Assembly: GCF_021390575.1 (NCBI RefSeq)
Contig: NZ_JAJEJQ010000001.1
Span: forward strand, 248,001 to 312,000
Origin: Paraburkholderia adhaesiva
GTDB lineage: Bacteria > Pseudomonadota > Gammaproteobacteria > Burkholderiales > Burkholderiaceae
Direction: 5' to 3'
Length of the DNA: 64,000 bases
In this document: piece after piece, positions 47,998 to 58,362 of the stretch
Position numbering within the stretch: the stretch's first letter is position 1
Layout of the letters: every line of letters starts with the position of its first letter
The notes under the pieces: generated by a model
What the model was told of the DNA's origin: nothing
Database searches by the model: none
Seen by the model: the letters and a program-made list of their open reading frames with translations, nothing else
Made by a program: the position numbers and the translations under genes

Positions 47998-49542
47998 CTA
48001 ACGGTCGGCAAGGGCGCGGCGATACTGGATTGCTTCCGCGATGTGGACCGCGGTGGGCATCAAGGCGTCTGCAAGATCGGCAATCGTGCGCGACACCTTG
48101 AGCACGCGGTAATACGCGCGCGCCGACCAGCCGAACCGTTCGCCGGCCTCCCGCATCAGCAATTCCCCAGCGGCGTCGGGACGGCAGACCTCGTCGGCGT
48201 CGCGGCCGCTCAATTCCCGGTTGGTTTTCCCCTGACGCAGCAATTGGCGCTCGCGTGCCGCTTCCACGCGCGCTGCGATGACCGCACTCGGTTCGGCGGG
48301 CGTGTTCGCTCGGCCCGCGAGTTCGGCGGGCGGCAGCGCGGGAATTTCAATCTGGATGTCGATGCGGTCGAGAAGCGGCCCCGAGAGCTTGCGCAGGTAG
48401 CGCGCCGCACCTTCAGGCGTGCAGCGGCAGCGCCCCGAGGGATCGCCGCGCCAGCCGCACGGGCACGGATTCATCGCCGCGACGAGCTGGCAAGCGGCGG
48501 GGAAATCGGTTTGCCACGCGGCGCGCGAGATCGTGATCGAGCCGGCTTCGAGCGGTTCGCGCAGCGTCTCCAGTACGTGACGGTCGAATTCCGGGATTTC
48601 GTCGAGGAACAGTACGCCCAGATGGGCGAGCGTGATTTCGCCAGGCTGTGGTGGATTGCGCCCGCCGATCAGGGCGGCCGCACTCGAAGAATGATGCGGC
48701 GCGCGAAACGGCCGCCGTCGCCATTGCTGCGGCGAGAAGCCAATCGCGCTTGCCGAGAGCAGCGCGGCCGAGGCGAGCGCTTCGGCATCCGTCATCGGCG
48801 GCAGGAGGCCTGGCAAGCGCGCTGCCAGCATCGACTTGCCCGCGCCTGGCGGTCCCACCATCAGCATGTGATGTCCGCCGGCCGCCGCGACTTCCAGTGC
48901 GCGCCGCGCGCCACGCTGGCCGATCACATCCGCCATGTCGGGCGCAGCGGCAGACGCGCCTGCGTCGAGTGCGCTTGCGCGCGTGGGTGCGAGCCGTGCT
49001 CCCTCGTCGCCGCTGAGATGTGCGCAGAGCGTGCGCAGGTCGGCGGCCCCAAAGACGTCGACGCCCGGCACGAGCGCGGCTTCGTTTGCATTTTCCGCAG
49101 GTAGATAGAGCTGGGGCGGCGATATCGAACCAGTCTCGCCAGAAGCCCTCCGCGCCGTCCCGCACGCCATGGCGAAGGCGCCGCGCATCGGCCGCACGGC
49201 ACCGGTCAATGAGAGTTCGCCTGCGAATTCGCGATGGTCGAGCGCAGCGACGGGGATTTGCCCGCTCGCCGCGAGTATGCCGAGTGCGATCGGCAGATCG
49301 AAGCGTCCGGATTCCTTGGGCAGGTCGGCCGGGGCGAGATTGACGGTGATGCGGCGCACGGGAAAATCGAAGCCGCAGTTCTGCAGCGCGGCGCGCACGC
49401 GTTCGCGGCTTTCGCGAACTTCGAGATCGGGCAGGCCGACGATGGAAAACGACGGCAGCCCGTTGGCGAGATGGACTTCGACGGTAACTTCCGGCGCGCG
49501 ACCAGACGCCGGCGCGCGCGAGCGCACCACGGCAAGCGACAT
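47998..49542 (-). CDS. comM: ComM/YifB-family magnesium-chelatase-like AAA+ ATPase
   Basis: A 514-residue protein. An N-terminal Lon-like domain (VEVHLANGLPSFSIVGLPDLEVRESRERV) is followed by an AAA+ domain with Walker A GPPGAGKS and Walker B LFLDEIPEFD and a C-terminal Mg-chelatase helical domain. ComM is a branch-migration helicase that extends recombination tracts in natural transformation. The gene is whole; comM is a known insertion target of other Tn7-like elements (Tn6022, AbaR islands), but here it is not occupied. ATG 49542 has GGAG upstream. Confidence 0.95.
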   Translation of the reverse strand: MSLAVVRSRAPASGRAPEVTVEVHLANGLPSFSIVGLPDLEVRESRERVRAALQNCGFDFPVRRITVNLAPADLPKESGRFDLPIALGILAASGQIPVAALDHREFAGELSLTGAVRPMRGAFAMACGTARRASGETGSISPPQLYLPAENANEAALVPGVDVFGAADLRTLCAHLSGDEGARLAPTRASALDAGASAAAPDMADVIGQRGARRALEVAAAGGHHMLMVGPPGAGKSMLAARLPGLLPPMTDAEALASAALLSASAIGFSPQQWRRRPFRAPHHSSSAAALIGGRNPPQPGEITLAHLGVLFLDEIPEFDRHVLETLREPLEAGSITISRAAWQTDFPAACQLVAAMNPCPCGWRGDPSGRCRCTPEGAARYLRKLSGPLLDRIDIQIEIPALPPAELAGRANTPAEPSAVIAARVEAARERQLLRQGKTNRELSGRDADEVCRPDAAGELLMREAGERFGWSARAYYRVLKVSRTIADLADALMPTAVHIAEAIQYRRALADR

Positions 49543-49683
49543 GGGATTCTCCGAAGGAAGGCGCCCGGGCATGCGCCCGGCAGTCCGGGCCTGCCACTGG
49601 CGTGAACAGGCCGTGACGCGCCTTTACGGTTCCATTGCGATTACGCTACGGCTCGCTTGCCGTGAGTGCGTGGACGCAATTGA

Positions 49684-49941
49684 TCAGGACGACTGGCCAG
49701 TTACGGGCAGCTTCTGCTCGAGTTCTGCAACGCGACGCTCGAGTTCTTCGAGGCGCTGGCGCGTGCGCACGAGCACCTGCGTTTGTGCGTCGAATTCCTC
49801 GCGCGTCACGAGTTCAAGCTTCGAAAAGCCTTGCGAAAGCATTGCACGCACATTGCGCTCTACATCGCGCGCGGGCGAGTTCTTCAGCAGTTCGCTCACG
49901 CGGTTCTGCAGATCATTGAATACATCGTTCGGTTGTTTCAT
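49684..49941 (-). CDS. ubiK: ubiquinone biosynthesis accessory factor UbiK
   Basis: An 85-residue BMFP-domain protein: a coiled coil (RQRLEELERRVAELEQKL) at the C-terminus and the N-terminal pattern NDLQNRVSELLKNSPARDVERNVRAML. UbiK assists the Ubi complex in ubiquinone synthesis. The ATG at 49941 gives the family length. Confidence 0.92.
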   Translation of the reverse strand: MKQPNDVFNDLQNRVSELLKNSPARDVERNVRAMLSQGFSKLELVTREEFDAQTQVLVRTRQRLEELERRVAELEQKLPVTGQSS

Positions 49942-49993
49942 TCGTTTCCCCTTCGCTGCACAAAATATGTGCATGTTTCGTTTCGCCTGTGCG

Positions 49994-50022
49994 TTGCACC
50001 CGCTTGCACCCGTTTGCACCCG
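49994..50022 (+). repeat. three 10-bp-phased TTGCACCCG repeats
   Basis: TTGCACCCG occurs at 49994-50002, 50004-50012 and 50014-50022, one helical turn apart, in the gap between ubiK and glnK. GACCAATCTTGGTGCGG follows, so TGCACC ... GGTGC has partial NtrC-site symmetry. The rest of the gap up to the sigma-54 promoter (50,023-50,351) has no gene. Confidence 0.6.
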
Positions 50023-50351
50023 CTTTTGACCAATCTTGGTGCGGATCTGCGTTCGCGGCGACGCCCGTAAGTGCATCAGACATGTGTTCCTGTCCGCCGC
50101 GAATCAGCGGGCTGCAAGCATGCGCGCCGACGCTTCGCCAAGCCCCGCAACGGGCCTTGCAGTGCGGCCTGCGCGCCCGCACAGCCTGAGGACACTGTAT
50201 CAACGATCCCCCTGCGATGCCACCGCGCAGACCCTTCACTGGCCGTCCGGCCAGGGCCTGTGCGGCACGCCTCTCCGCCCCGCGGACCCGCATTGTCCAC
50301 GCCTTGCGCGATTGTTGCAGGCAAGCGCGTCAACGTGCCGCCGTCAGAAGG

Positions 50352-50367
50352 TGGCACGAGTGTTGCT
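50352..50367 (+). promoter_or_regulatory. sigma-54 promoter of glnK-amtB
   Basis: TGGCACGAGTGTTGCT matches the -24/-12 consensus TGGCACG-N4-TTGCW at every defined position, 120 bases before glnK. glnK-amtB operons are classic NtrC/sigma-54 targets under nitrogen limitation. Confidence 0.9.
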
Positions 50368-50465
50368 AATACTGCCGCGCGCACCGAACAGCAGTTGGCT
50401 CGCGGTGCGTCGGCGAGGTGTGATCGACCCAACCGGCGCCCGTTGCATATGCAAACAACGGATGA

Positions 50466-50825
<360 letters not shown>

Positions 50826-50959
50826 CGCAGGACTTCGTTCATGGGACCAGCGTAAGGCGCCATGGCATCTGAGCAAGCGCTGGAACGCCCGCTCAGGTCG
50901 ACACGCCAACGCTGCTCGACAGCGACAGAGACAGACACAAGAGGAAAGAGGAAACCAAG

Positions 50960-52423
50960 ATGCGTAAATTTTTGATGTCCCTGCTGATGGCCGGCTCGCT
51001 GCTGGCCGGCGGCATCGGTGCTGCGCTGGCGGACGACGCCTCGGCACCCGCCGCCACCGCGCCCGCTGCGGCGAGCCCAACCGAACAGGCGGCGGCCCCC
51101 GCTGCCGCGCCCGCCGCCAGCGCACCCGCTGACGCGTCGGCTGCGGCTGCGGCCTCCGATGCGGCGCCCGCCGCGCCGACCGCGCCGTTCTCGCTCGATT
51201 CGTCGAAGATCAACTCCGGCGATACCGCGTGGATGCTCACCTCCACCGCACTCGTGCTGTTCATGACGATCCCGGGTCTGGCGCTCTTCTACGGTGGCAT
51301 GGTCCGCAAGAAGAACGTGCTCGCGACGCTCATGCAGAGCTTTGCGATTACCTGTGTCGTCACGGTGGTCTGGACGGTCGTGGGCTACAGCCTCGCGTTC
51401 ACGCCGGGCAGCTCGTTCCTGGGCGGCTTCTCGCGCCTCATGCTTCACGGCATGAACTACATCAAGGGTGACAAGGCGACGACGCTCACCGTGAGCCACC
51501 TCGCGCCGACCATCCCCGAGACCGTGTACTTCGTCTATCAGATGACGTTCGCGATCATCACGCCGGCGCTCATCACGGGTGCATTCGCCGACCGCATGAA
51601 GTTCTCGGCGATGCTGGTGTTCATGACGCTGTGGTCGATCATCGTCTACTCGCCGATCGCGCACATGGTCTGGGAACCGTCGGGCTGGCTCGCGTCGGCT
51701 GGCATCCTCGACTTCGCAGGCGGCACGGTGGTTCACATCAACGCCGGTATCGCGGGCCTCGTGTGCTGCCTCGTGCTCGGCAAGCGTGTCGGCTATGGCC
51801 GCGAAGTGATGGCACCGCACAACCTCACGCTCACGCTGATGGGCGCCGCGATGCTGTGGGTGGGCTGGTTCGGTTTCAACGCCGGGTCGGCAGTCGCAGC
51901 TGATGGCCGTGCCGGCTTCGCCATGCTCGTGACGCAAGTCGCCACCGCCTGCGCCGCGCTCGGCTGGATGTTCGCGGAGTGGATCGCCAAGGGCAAGCCG
52001 TCGGTACTCGGTATTGCTTCGGGCGCCGTTGCGGGTCTCGTCGCGATCACGCCGGCTTCGGGTTTCGTCGGCGTGACGGGCTCACTCGTGATCGGTGTGG
52101 CCGCAGGCGTGATCTGCTTCTGGTCGGCCACCTGGCTCAAGGGCAAGCTCGGCTATGACGACTCGCTCGACGCCTTCGGCGTGCACTGCATCGGCGGCAT
52201 CATCGGCGCGCTCCTGACCGGCGTGTTCGCGGTCAAGGACATCGGCGGCGCCGACGGCAGCATCGTCCTGCAGGCGAAGGGTGTCCTGACGACGCTGATC
52301 TACAGCGGCGTGGTGAGCTACGTCCTTCTGAAGGTCATCGACATGGTGATGGGCCTGCGCGTAACCGAAGAAGAAGAGCGCGAAGGCCTCGACGTGATCC
52401 TTCACGGCGAACGTGTCGAATAA
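50960..52423 (+). CDS. amtB: ammonium transporter AmtB
   Basis: A 487-residue Amt/Rh channel. A signal peptide (about residues 1-25) is followed by an Ala/Pro-rich linker to about residue 75, then 11 membrane helices including DFAGGTVVHINAGIAGL and the second His motif in FGVHCIGGIIGALLTG. It imports ammonium. The Ala-rich linker is longer than in the E. coli protein. Transcribed with glnK. Confidence 0.95.
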   Translation: MRKFLMSLLMAGSLLAGGIGAALADDASAPAATAPAAASPTEQAAAPAAAPAASAPADASAAAAASDAAPAAPTAPFSLDSSKINSGDTAWMLTSTALVLFMTIPGLALFYGGMVRKKNVLATLMQSFAITCVVTVVWTVVGYSLAFTPGSSFLGGFSRLMLHGMNYIKGDKATTLTVSHLAPTIPETVYFVYQMTFAIITPALITGAFADRMKFSAMLVFMTLWSIIVYSPIAHMVWEPSGWLASAGILDFAGGTVVHINAGIAGLVCCLVLGKRVGYGREVMAPHNLTLTLMGAAMLWVGWFGFNAGSAVAADGRAGFAMLVTQVATACAALGWMFAEWIAKGKPSVLGIASGAVAGLVAITPASGFVGVTGSLVIGVAAGVICFWSATWLKGKLGYDDSLDAFGVHCIGGIIGALLTGVFAVKDIGGADGSIVLQAKGVLTTLIYSGVVSYVLLKVIDMVMGLRVTEEEEREGLDVILHGERVE

Positions 52424-52473
52424 CGCACTTCCCTCAAGCGTTTACCTGAACAGGTAAGCAGCGCTGCGAGTCT

Positions 52474-52505
52474 GGCCCGCCTGCACGGCGGGCCTTTTTT
52501 CTTTT
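52474..52505 (+). terminator. terminator after amtB
   Basis: A perfect stem GGCCCGCC / GGCGGGCC with loop TGCAC is followed by TTTTTTCTTTT. It closes glnK-amtB. Confidence 0.9.
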
Positions 52506-52714
52506 GGGGCGCCGCGCTCGCGCCCATTGCACACGCGGGCTGGCGCGGTCCAGAATGCAATGACAGGCAGGGCATGTGATCCGGTGCGCGGGGCTGCCTG
52601 CAGACCTTGCTGGTTGTAAGGTTGTTCGGTCTTGCATCGCGCGGAATCGTCCCCATATAGGCTCCGGGTTTCCCTGCAATCTTTTCATTGCTCAAAGTCC
52701 GCGAGTACGAGTTT

Positions 52715-54004
52715 ATGGTCCCGCACCTGGTTACGGCGTTGAATGGCCCGCTCCTCGAACTGGAGCAGCGCATCCTCGATGCGACGCCCGCCATCGAGCG
52801 CTGGTTCCGCCTCGAATGGCAGGAGCACACGCCCCCGTTCTACTGTTCGGTGGATCTGCGCAACGCCGGGTTCAAGCTCGCGCCGGTCGACACCAATCTT
52901 TTCCCCGGCGCCTTCAACTGCCTGCCGCAGGAAGTGTTGCCGCTCGCCGTGCAGGCCGCGATGGCCGCGGTCGAGAAAATCTGCCCCGACGCGAAGAACC
53001 TGCTCGTGATTCCCGAGCAGCACACGCGCAACGCGTTTTATCTGGAAAACGTCGCACGGCTCGCGACGATCATGCGTCAGGCCGGCCTGAACGTGCGCTT
53101 CGGTACGCTCGACGAAACCATCGCCGGTCCGGTGACGATCTCGCTCGACGACGGCCAGAAGATCGTGCTCGAACCGCTCGAACGCACGCCGCGCCGCCTC
53201 GGGCTGAAGAATTTCGACCCGTGCTCGATTCTTCTGAACAACGACCTTTCGGGCGGCATTCCGGCCGTGCTGGAGAACCTGCACGAGCAGTACCTGCTGC
53301 CGCCGCTGCACGCGGGTTGGGCCGTCCGTCGCAAGTCGACCCACTTCGCGTGCTACGACGACGTGGCCAAGAAGTTCGCCAAGATGGTCGGCGTCGATCC
53401 GTGGATGATCAACCCGTATTTCGCGCACGTCGAAGGTGTGGATTTCGAAGCGCGCACGGGCGAGGATGCGCTCGCCACGGCGATCGATGCGGTGCTCAAG
53501 AAGATCGCGAAGAAGTATCGCGAGTACGGCATCACCGAGAAGCCTTACGTTGTCGTCAAATCCGATGCGGGCACCGATGGCCGCGGCGTGATGACCGTGC
53601 ACGACGCCGCCGAGGTCGCCGCGCTCACGAAGCGCGAACGTGCGAAGATGTCCGCTTCCAAGGATGGACTCGAAGTGCGCGACGTGATCGTGCAGGAAGG
53701 CGTCTACACGTTCGAGCGCATCGGTGACGAAGTGGCCGAGCCGGTCGTCTACATGATCGACCGCTACGTGGTCGGCGGTTTCTACCGTGCGCACGGCAGC
53801 CGCGAGCGCGACCAGAACCTGAACGCGCCCGGCATGCACTTTGTGCCGCTCGGCTTCGAGCACACGGCGCTGCCCGACACGCGTGCAAAGCCCGGCGCCG
53901 CGCCGCCCAACCGCTTCTACATGTATGGCGTGGTCGCCCGTCTCGGGCTGCTGGCGGCGTCGGTCGAACTGGAGAAGACCGATCCCGAAGCGATCCAGGT
54001 CTGA
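52715..54004 (+). CDS. gshA: glutamate-cysteine ligase (betaproteobacterial type)
   Basis: A 429-residue glutamate-cysteine ligase of the class found in Burkholderia and acidithiobacilli (not the E. coli GshA class). Diagnostic stretches are SVDLRNAGFKLAPVDTNLFPG and VVVKSDAGTDGRGVMTV (ATP-grasp-like). It makes gamma-glutamylcysteine, the first step of glutathione synthesis. ATG 52715 chosen; a TTG at 52688 would add nine residues. gshB follows. Confidence 0.93.
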   Translation: MVPHLVTALNGPLLELEQRILDATPAIERWFRLEWQEHTPPFYCSVDLRNAGFKLAPVDTNLFPGAFNCLPQEVLPLAVQAAMAAVEKICPDAKNLLVIPEQHTRNAFYLENVARLATIMRQAGLNVRFGTLDETIAGPVTISLDDGQKIVLEPLERTPRRLGLKNFDPCSILLNNDLSGGIPAVLENLHEQYLLPPLHAGWAVRRKSTHFACYDDVAKKFAKMVGVDPWMINPYFAHVEGVDFEARTGEDALATAIDAVLKKIAKKYREYGITEKPYVVVKSDAGTDGRGVMTVHDAAEVAALTKRERAKMSASKDGLEVRDVIVQEGVYTFERIGDEVAEPVVYMIDRYVVGGFYRAHGSRERDQNLNAPGMHFVPLGFEHTALPDTRAKPGAAPPNRFYMYGVVARLGLLAASVELEKTDPEAIQV

Positions 54005-54113
54005 GAGGCCTGCGCGCGCGGGTGCGTGCCGCTGCTGCACGCATTAAGCCCTTTTCGGGCATTCTTTCGCATTACGGATAAACAGCGCCCGTGACGGGCG
54101 CTACAGGGATTAC

Positions 54114-55067
54114 ATGGACATTCTTTTCATCGCCGATCCGCTCGAGCGGTTCCGTATCTACAAGGACTCGACCTACGCGATGATGGCCGAGGCCGCGCGG
54201 CGCGGCCACAAGCTCTACGCGTGCGAGCCGCAGCACCTCGCATGGGTCGATGGCAAGGTCGAGGCGGACGTGCGGCACTTCGAGATCGTCGGCGACGGGG
54301 CAGACCTGCATCGCGAGCGCTGGTATGTCGCGCAGAAGGCGTCGCGCGAACTCACGAGCTTCGACGCGATCCTGATGCGCAAAGATCCGCCGTTTGACAT
54401 GGAGTACGTGACGTCGACATGGCTGCTCGAAATGGCCGAGCGCGCGGGGGCGAAGATTTTCAACCGTCCGCAGGCGATCCGCGATCACTCGGAGAAGCTC
54501 GCCATCGGCGAGTTCGGGCAGTTCGTCGCGCCTACGCTCGTCACGCGCAACGCCGCGCGGTTGCGCGCGTTTCACGAAGAGCATCAGGACGTGATCCTCA
54601 AGCCGCTCGACGGCATGGGCGGCATGGGCGTGTTCCGCGTGAAGGCCGACGGGATGAACCTCGGTTCGATCATCGAAATGCTGAGCGCGGACGGCGCGCG
54701 CAGCGTGATGGCGCAAAAGTTCATCCCCGAGATCAAGGACGGCGACAAGCGCATCCTGCTGATCGGCGGCGAGCCCGTGCCGTATGCGCTCGCGCGTATT
54801 CCGCAGGGCAACGAGGTGCGGGGCAACCTGGCCGCGGGCGGTCTCGGCCGCGCACAGCCGCTCACCGCGCGCGACATGGAGATCGCGAAGACGCTCGGGC
54901 CGACGCTCGCGGCGCGCGGTTTGCTGCTCGTCGGCCTCGACGCGATCGGTGACTGGCTCACCGAAGTCAACGTCACGAGTCCGACTTGCTTTCGCGAAAT
55001 CATGGAGCAGACGGGCTTCGACGTGGCCGCGATGTTCATCGACGCGCTGGAGCGCGCGGCGGCTTGA
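54114..55067 (+). CDS. gshB: glutathione synthetase
   Basis: A 317-residue ATP-grasp glutathione synthetase. MDILFIADPLERFRIYKDST at the start, LMRKDPPFDMEYV, ILKPLDGMGGMGVFR and the end TEVNVTSPTCFREI are all typical. It adds Gly to gamma-glutamylcysteine and is paired with gshA. Confidence 0.95.
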   Translation: MDILFIADPLERFRIYKDSTYAMMAEAARRGHKLYACEPQHLAWVDGKVEADVRHFEIVGDGADLHRERWYVAQKASRELTSFDAILMRKDPPFDMEYVTSTWLLEMAERAGAKIFNRPQAIRDHSEKLAIGEFGQFVAPTLVTRNAARLRAFHEEHQDVILKPLDGMGGMGVFRVKADGMNLGSIIEMLSADGARSVMAQKFIPEIKDGDKRILLIGGEPVPYALARIPQGNEVRGNLAAGGLGRAQPLTARDMEIAKTLGPTLAARGLLLVGLDAIGDWLTEVNVTSPTCFREIMEQTGFDVAAMFIDALERAAA

Positions 55068-55503
55068 ATCGAGGCGTCGCGCCATCATCTTCGATACAGG
55101 AGCGGACGGGGCGGCGAACAACGCTCGTGCTCGCGGCGCCGCGTTCGAGGCAACCCGGATTGCACACGCCGCTCCCTGTTGTGGCGCGAATACTCTGCGA
55201 GCAAAACAGTTCGGCTCGCGTCAAAATGACCCTGCTACAATGCCGCGAGCCCGCGTCCCGGGCAGGCCGCCGGGCGTCAGTTACGACGTCCATGGCGCCG
55301 CCTCGCGGAGCGTGTTCCGACCCTGTGGGCTTACGGCTGGTCCCAGGTTCGGCGCTGCCGGAAGCGATCGACGGGATCGATCCGGGCCATAATTGAAGCC
55401 GTTTTTTGCAGTCAGGCTGAAATGAAACTACCCCCACGCTCCCGCTGGTCGCTACCCCCCGAGTGGGCGTCTGTACTCTTGGGGCAGCCCGGCGAGTACT
55501 GAC
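55068..55503. other. 436-base intergenic region before the PTS genes
   Basis: No gene is supported. It presumably holds the promoter of the PTS block: CATAAT at about 55389 is a possible -10, but no matching -35 is evident. Confidence 0.4.
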
Positions 55504-55977
55504 ATGGCAGGCATTCTGATCATCGCGCACGCACCGCTCGCTACCGCACTACGCGAGTGCATCGCACACATCTACGGCGGCTGTCCCGCGCGCATCGGCG
55601 CGCTCGACGTGCTTCCCGACAGCGATCCGGCTGAGGTCGTCCAGCAGGCCAACGCGGAAGTCGAGCGTCTGCGCGAAGAAAACGGCGCGCTCGTGCTCAC
55701 CGACATGTTCGGCGCGACGCCATCGAACATCGCCGCGCGGCTCGCGACGCTCCCGCAGGTGCGGGTGCTGGCGGGCGTGAACCTGCCGATGCTCGTGCGC
55801 GCCGTCTGCTATCGCGCCACGCCGCTCGACATGCTGGTCGAAAAAGCGCTGACCGGCGCGGGCAACGGTGTCCAGTTGATCGGTCCGGCCGTGCCGCCAC
55901 CGGCGAACGAGTGCGGCTGCGCGCCGACACCCTGTGGCGAGGCCGTCACCAGCAAGACGAACCCGGCCGGCGCGTGA
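55504..55977 (+). CDS. PTS EIIA component, mannose family
   Basis: A 157-residue EIIA-Man protein with active His9 in LIIAHAPLATALRE and the motif LVLTDMFGATPSNIA. Betaproteobacteria usually lack a matching sugar permease and use this protein with HPr and EI as a regulatory relay. The C-terminal 25 residues are Cys-rich (ANECGCAPTPCGE), unusual for the family. ptsH follows. Confidence 0.93.
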   Translation: MAGILIIAHAPLATALRECIAHIYGGCPARIGALDVLPDSDPAEVVQQANAEVERLREENGALVLTDMFGATPSNIAARLATLPQVRVLAGVNLPMLVRAVCYRATPLDMLVEKALTGAGNGVQLIGPAVPPPANECGCAPTPCGEAVTSKTNPAGA

Positions 55978-56055
55978 GCGCCGCCACCGCGACACACTCC
56001 CGAACCAGCAAACCGAACCAGCCCAAGACCAACACACTGCGCCCGGACCGAACCT

Positions 56056-56325
56056 ATGCTGCAACAAGAAACGACAATCGTGAACAAACTCGGCCTGCAC
56101 GCGCGCGCGTCGGCGAAGCTGACCCAGCTGGCAGGCAATTTTCAGTCTGAGATCTGGATGAGCCGCAGCGGCCGCCGGATCAATGCGAAGAGCATCATGG
56201 GCGTGATGATGCTGGCGGCGGGGATCGGCAGCACGGTGCTGATCGAAACCGAAGGCCCCGACGAAGTGGACGCCATGAGCGCGATGCTCAAGCTTATCGC
56301 CGACAAATTCGGCGAAGGCCAGTGA
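56056..56325 (+). CDS. ptsH: phosphocarrier protein HPr
   Basis: An 89-residue HPr with active His15 in NKLGLHARAS and a conserved Ser46 in AKSIMGVM, the target of HPr kinase. It passes phosphate from EI to EIIA proteins. Between the EIIA and EI genes. Confidence 0.95.
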   Translation: MLQQETTIVNKLGLHARASAKLTQLAGNFQSEIWMSRSGRRINAKSIMGVMMLAAGIGSTVLIETEGPDEVDAMSAMLKLIADKFGEGQ

Positions 56326-56353
56326 TCCGCGCTTGACGTCGCGCAACGTCGAA

Positions 56354-56383
56354 ACGCCGCGGTTCGTCCGCGGCGTTTTTGTT
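56354..56383 (+). terminator. terminator after ptsH
   Basis: Stem ACGCCGCGG / CCGCGGCGT with loop TTCGT and T-run TTTTTGTTT, so ptsI may have its own promoter (TATAAT at 56478-56483). Confidence 0.85.
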
Positions 56384-56548
56384 TGTGCTCACGTAATGGG
56401 CTATCAATCGGCTATCGCGCGGCGCTGTGTCCCGGTGATCGGGTGTTTGCCAGGCGGCACGCGAGTCGCGCGGAATTTATAATTGGTGCCGGGGTCTGAG
56501 AGAGCGTTGCAGCGGGTTGCCGCGGCATTACATAAAGAGGAGGTGCGC

Positions 56549-58288
56549 GTGCCGTTCACGCTGCATGGAATTCCCGTGTCACGCGGTATCGCCATCGGGC
56601 GAGCGTATCTGATCGCTCCGGCCGCGCTCGACGTCGACCACTATCTGATCGAACACGAAAACATCGATGCCGAGATCGAGCGTTTTCGCGCGGGGCTTGC
56701 CTTCGTCGAGAAGGAACTCGACACGCTGCGCGCCGATCTCGCGGCCGACGCCCCGTCTGAAATGGGCGCGTTTATCGGTGTCCACCTGATGATCCTGAGC
56801 GATGCGATGCTCGTCCAGGAGACCATCGATCTCATCCGCACCCGGCGCTATAACGTCGAATGGGCGCTTACCGAGCAGCTCGAACGGCTGACGCGCCACT
56901 TCGACGAGATCGAGGACGAGTACCTGCGCGAGCGCCGCGCCGACATCGAGCAAGTCGTCGAACGCGTGCTGAAGGCGCTCGCGGGCGCTTCGCCGGCCGC
57001 GCTGCATGGCCGCTGCGATGAAATGATCGTGGTCGCTCACGACATCGCACCCGCCGACATGCTCCAGTTCAAGACGCAGAGCTTCAACGGTTTCGTCACG
57101 GATCTCGGCGGACGCACCTCGCACACGGCGATCGTGGCGCGCAGCCTCGGCATTCCGGCGGCGGTCGGCGTGCAGCACGCGAGCACGCTGATTCGCCAGG
57201 ACGATCTGATCATCGTCGACGGAGATCACGGCATCGTGATCGTCGATCCCGCGCCGATCGTGCTCGAGGAATACACGTACCGTCAAAGCGAGATGGTCCT
57301 CGAGCGGCGCAAGTTGCAGCGGCTCAAGTTTTCGCCCACGCAAACGTTGTGTGGCACGAAGATCCAGCTCTACGCGAACATCGAGCTGCCCGACGATGCG
57401 CAGGCCGCGCTCGATGCCGGCGCGACCGGCGTGGGCCTGTTCCGCACCGAGTTCCTGTTCATGAACCACAAGGACCAGTTGCCGGAAGAGGATGAGCAGT
57501 TCTTCGCCTACCGGCGCGCCGTCGAGTTGATGAACGGACTGCCCGTGACGATTCGCACGATCGACGTGGGCGCGGACAAGCCTCTCGACGCAATGACCGC
57601 GGGCGATGGCTATGAAACGGCTGCGAATCCGGCGCTGGGCCTGCGCGCGATCCGCTGGAGCCTGTCCGAGCCGCAGATGTTCCTCACGCAACTGCGCGCG
57701 ATGCTGCGCGCGTCGGCGTTCGGAACGTTGAAGATTCTGATTCCGATGCTCGCGCACGCGCAGCAGATCGACCAGACGCTCGACCTGATCCGCGAAGCGA
57801 AGCGCCAGCTCGACGATGCCGGTATCGCCTACGATCCGAACGTCCAGGTGGGCGCGATGATCGAGATTCCTGCGGCGGCGCTGGCCTTGCCGATGTTCCT
57901 GCGGCGCCTCGATTTCCTGTCGATCGGCACGAACGATCTGATCCAGTACACGCTCGCGATCGATCGCGCCGATAACGCCGTCGCCGATCTCTACGATCCG
58001 CTTCATCCTGCGGTGCTGCAGCTGATTGCGCACACGCTGCGCGAAGCGAAGCGCGCGGGCGTGCCGGTGTCGGTGTGCGGGGAGATGGCGGGCGATCCGG
58101 CGTTCACGCGTCTGTTGCTCGGCATGGGGCTCACCGAGTTCTCGATGCATCCGAGCCAGTTGCTTATCGTGAAGCAGGAGGTTTTGCGCTCGCAGTTGAA
58201 GGCGCTGGAAAAGCCGGTGGCCGATGTGCTCGCCGCTTATGAGCCCGAGGAACTGCAATCGGCGCTAAAGCGCGTGGTTGAGGCGTAA
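56549..58288 (+). CDS. ptsI: PTS enzyme I
   Basis: A 579-residue EI. The phospho-His region DLGGRTSHTAIVARS is near residue 185, and the PEP-binding domain has GVGLFRTEFLFM and SIGTNDLIQYTLAIDR. It phosphorylates HPr from PEP. The GTG at 56549 is preferred, since AGAGGAGG lies just upstream and the family N-terminus (TLHGIPVSRGIAIG) starts there. Confidence 0.94.
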   Translation: MPFTLHGIPVSRGIAIGRAYLIAPAALDVDHYLIEHENIDAEIERFRAGLAFVEKELDTLRADLAADAPSEMGAFIGVHLMILSDAMLVQETIDLIRTRRYNVEWALTEQLERLTRHFDEIEDEYLRERRADIEQVVERVLKALAGASPAALHGRCDEMIVVAHDIAPADMLQFKTQSFNGFVTDLGGRTSHTAIVARSLGIPAAVGVQHASTLIRQDDLIIVDGDHGIVIVDPAPIVLEEYTYRQSEMVLERRKLQRLKFSPTQTLCGTKIQLYANIELPDDAQAALDAGATGVGLFRTEFLFMNHKDQLPEEDEQFFAYRRAVELMNGLPVTIRTIDVGADKPLDAMTAGDGYETAANPALGLRAIRWSLSEPQMFLTQLRAMLRASAFGTLKILIPMLAHAQQIDQTLDLIREAKRQLDDAGIAYDPNVQVGAMIEIPAAALALPMFLRRLDFLSIGTNDLIQYTLAIDRADNAVADLYDPLHPAVLQLIAHTLREAKRAGVPVSVCGEMAGDPAFTRLLLGMGLTEFSMHPSQLLIVKQEVLRSQLKALEKPVADVLAAYEPEELQSALKRVVEA

Positions 58289-58362
58289 GCCGCGCGCGGG
58301 TGTGGTGTCAGTGCGTACAAATCAGCGCAAACAGATAAGCGCAAACAGATAAGCGCAAACAA

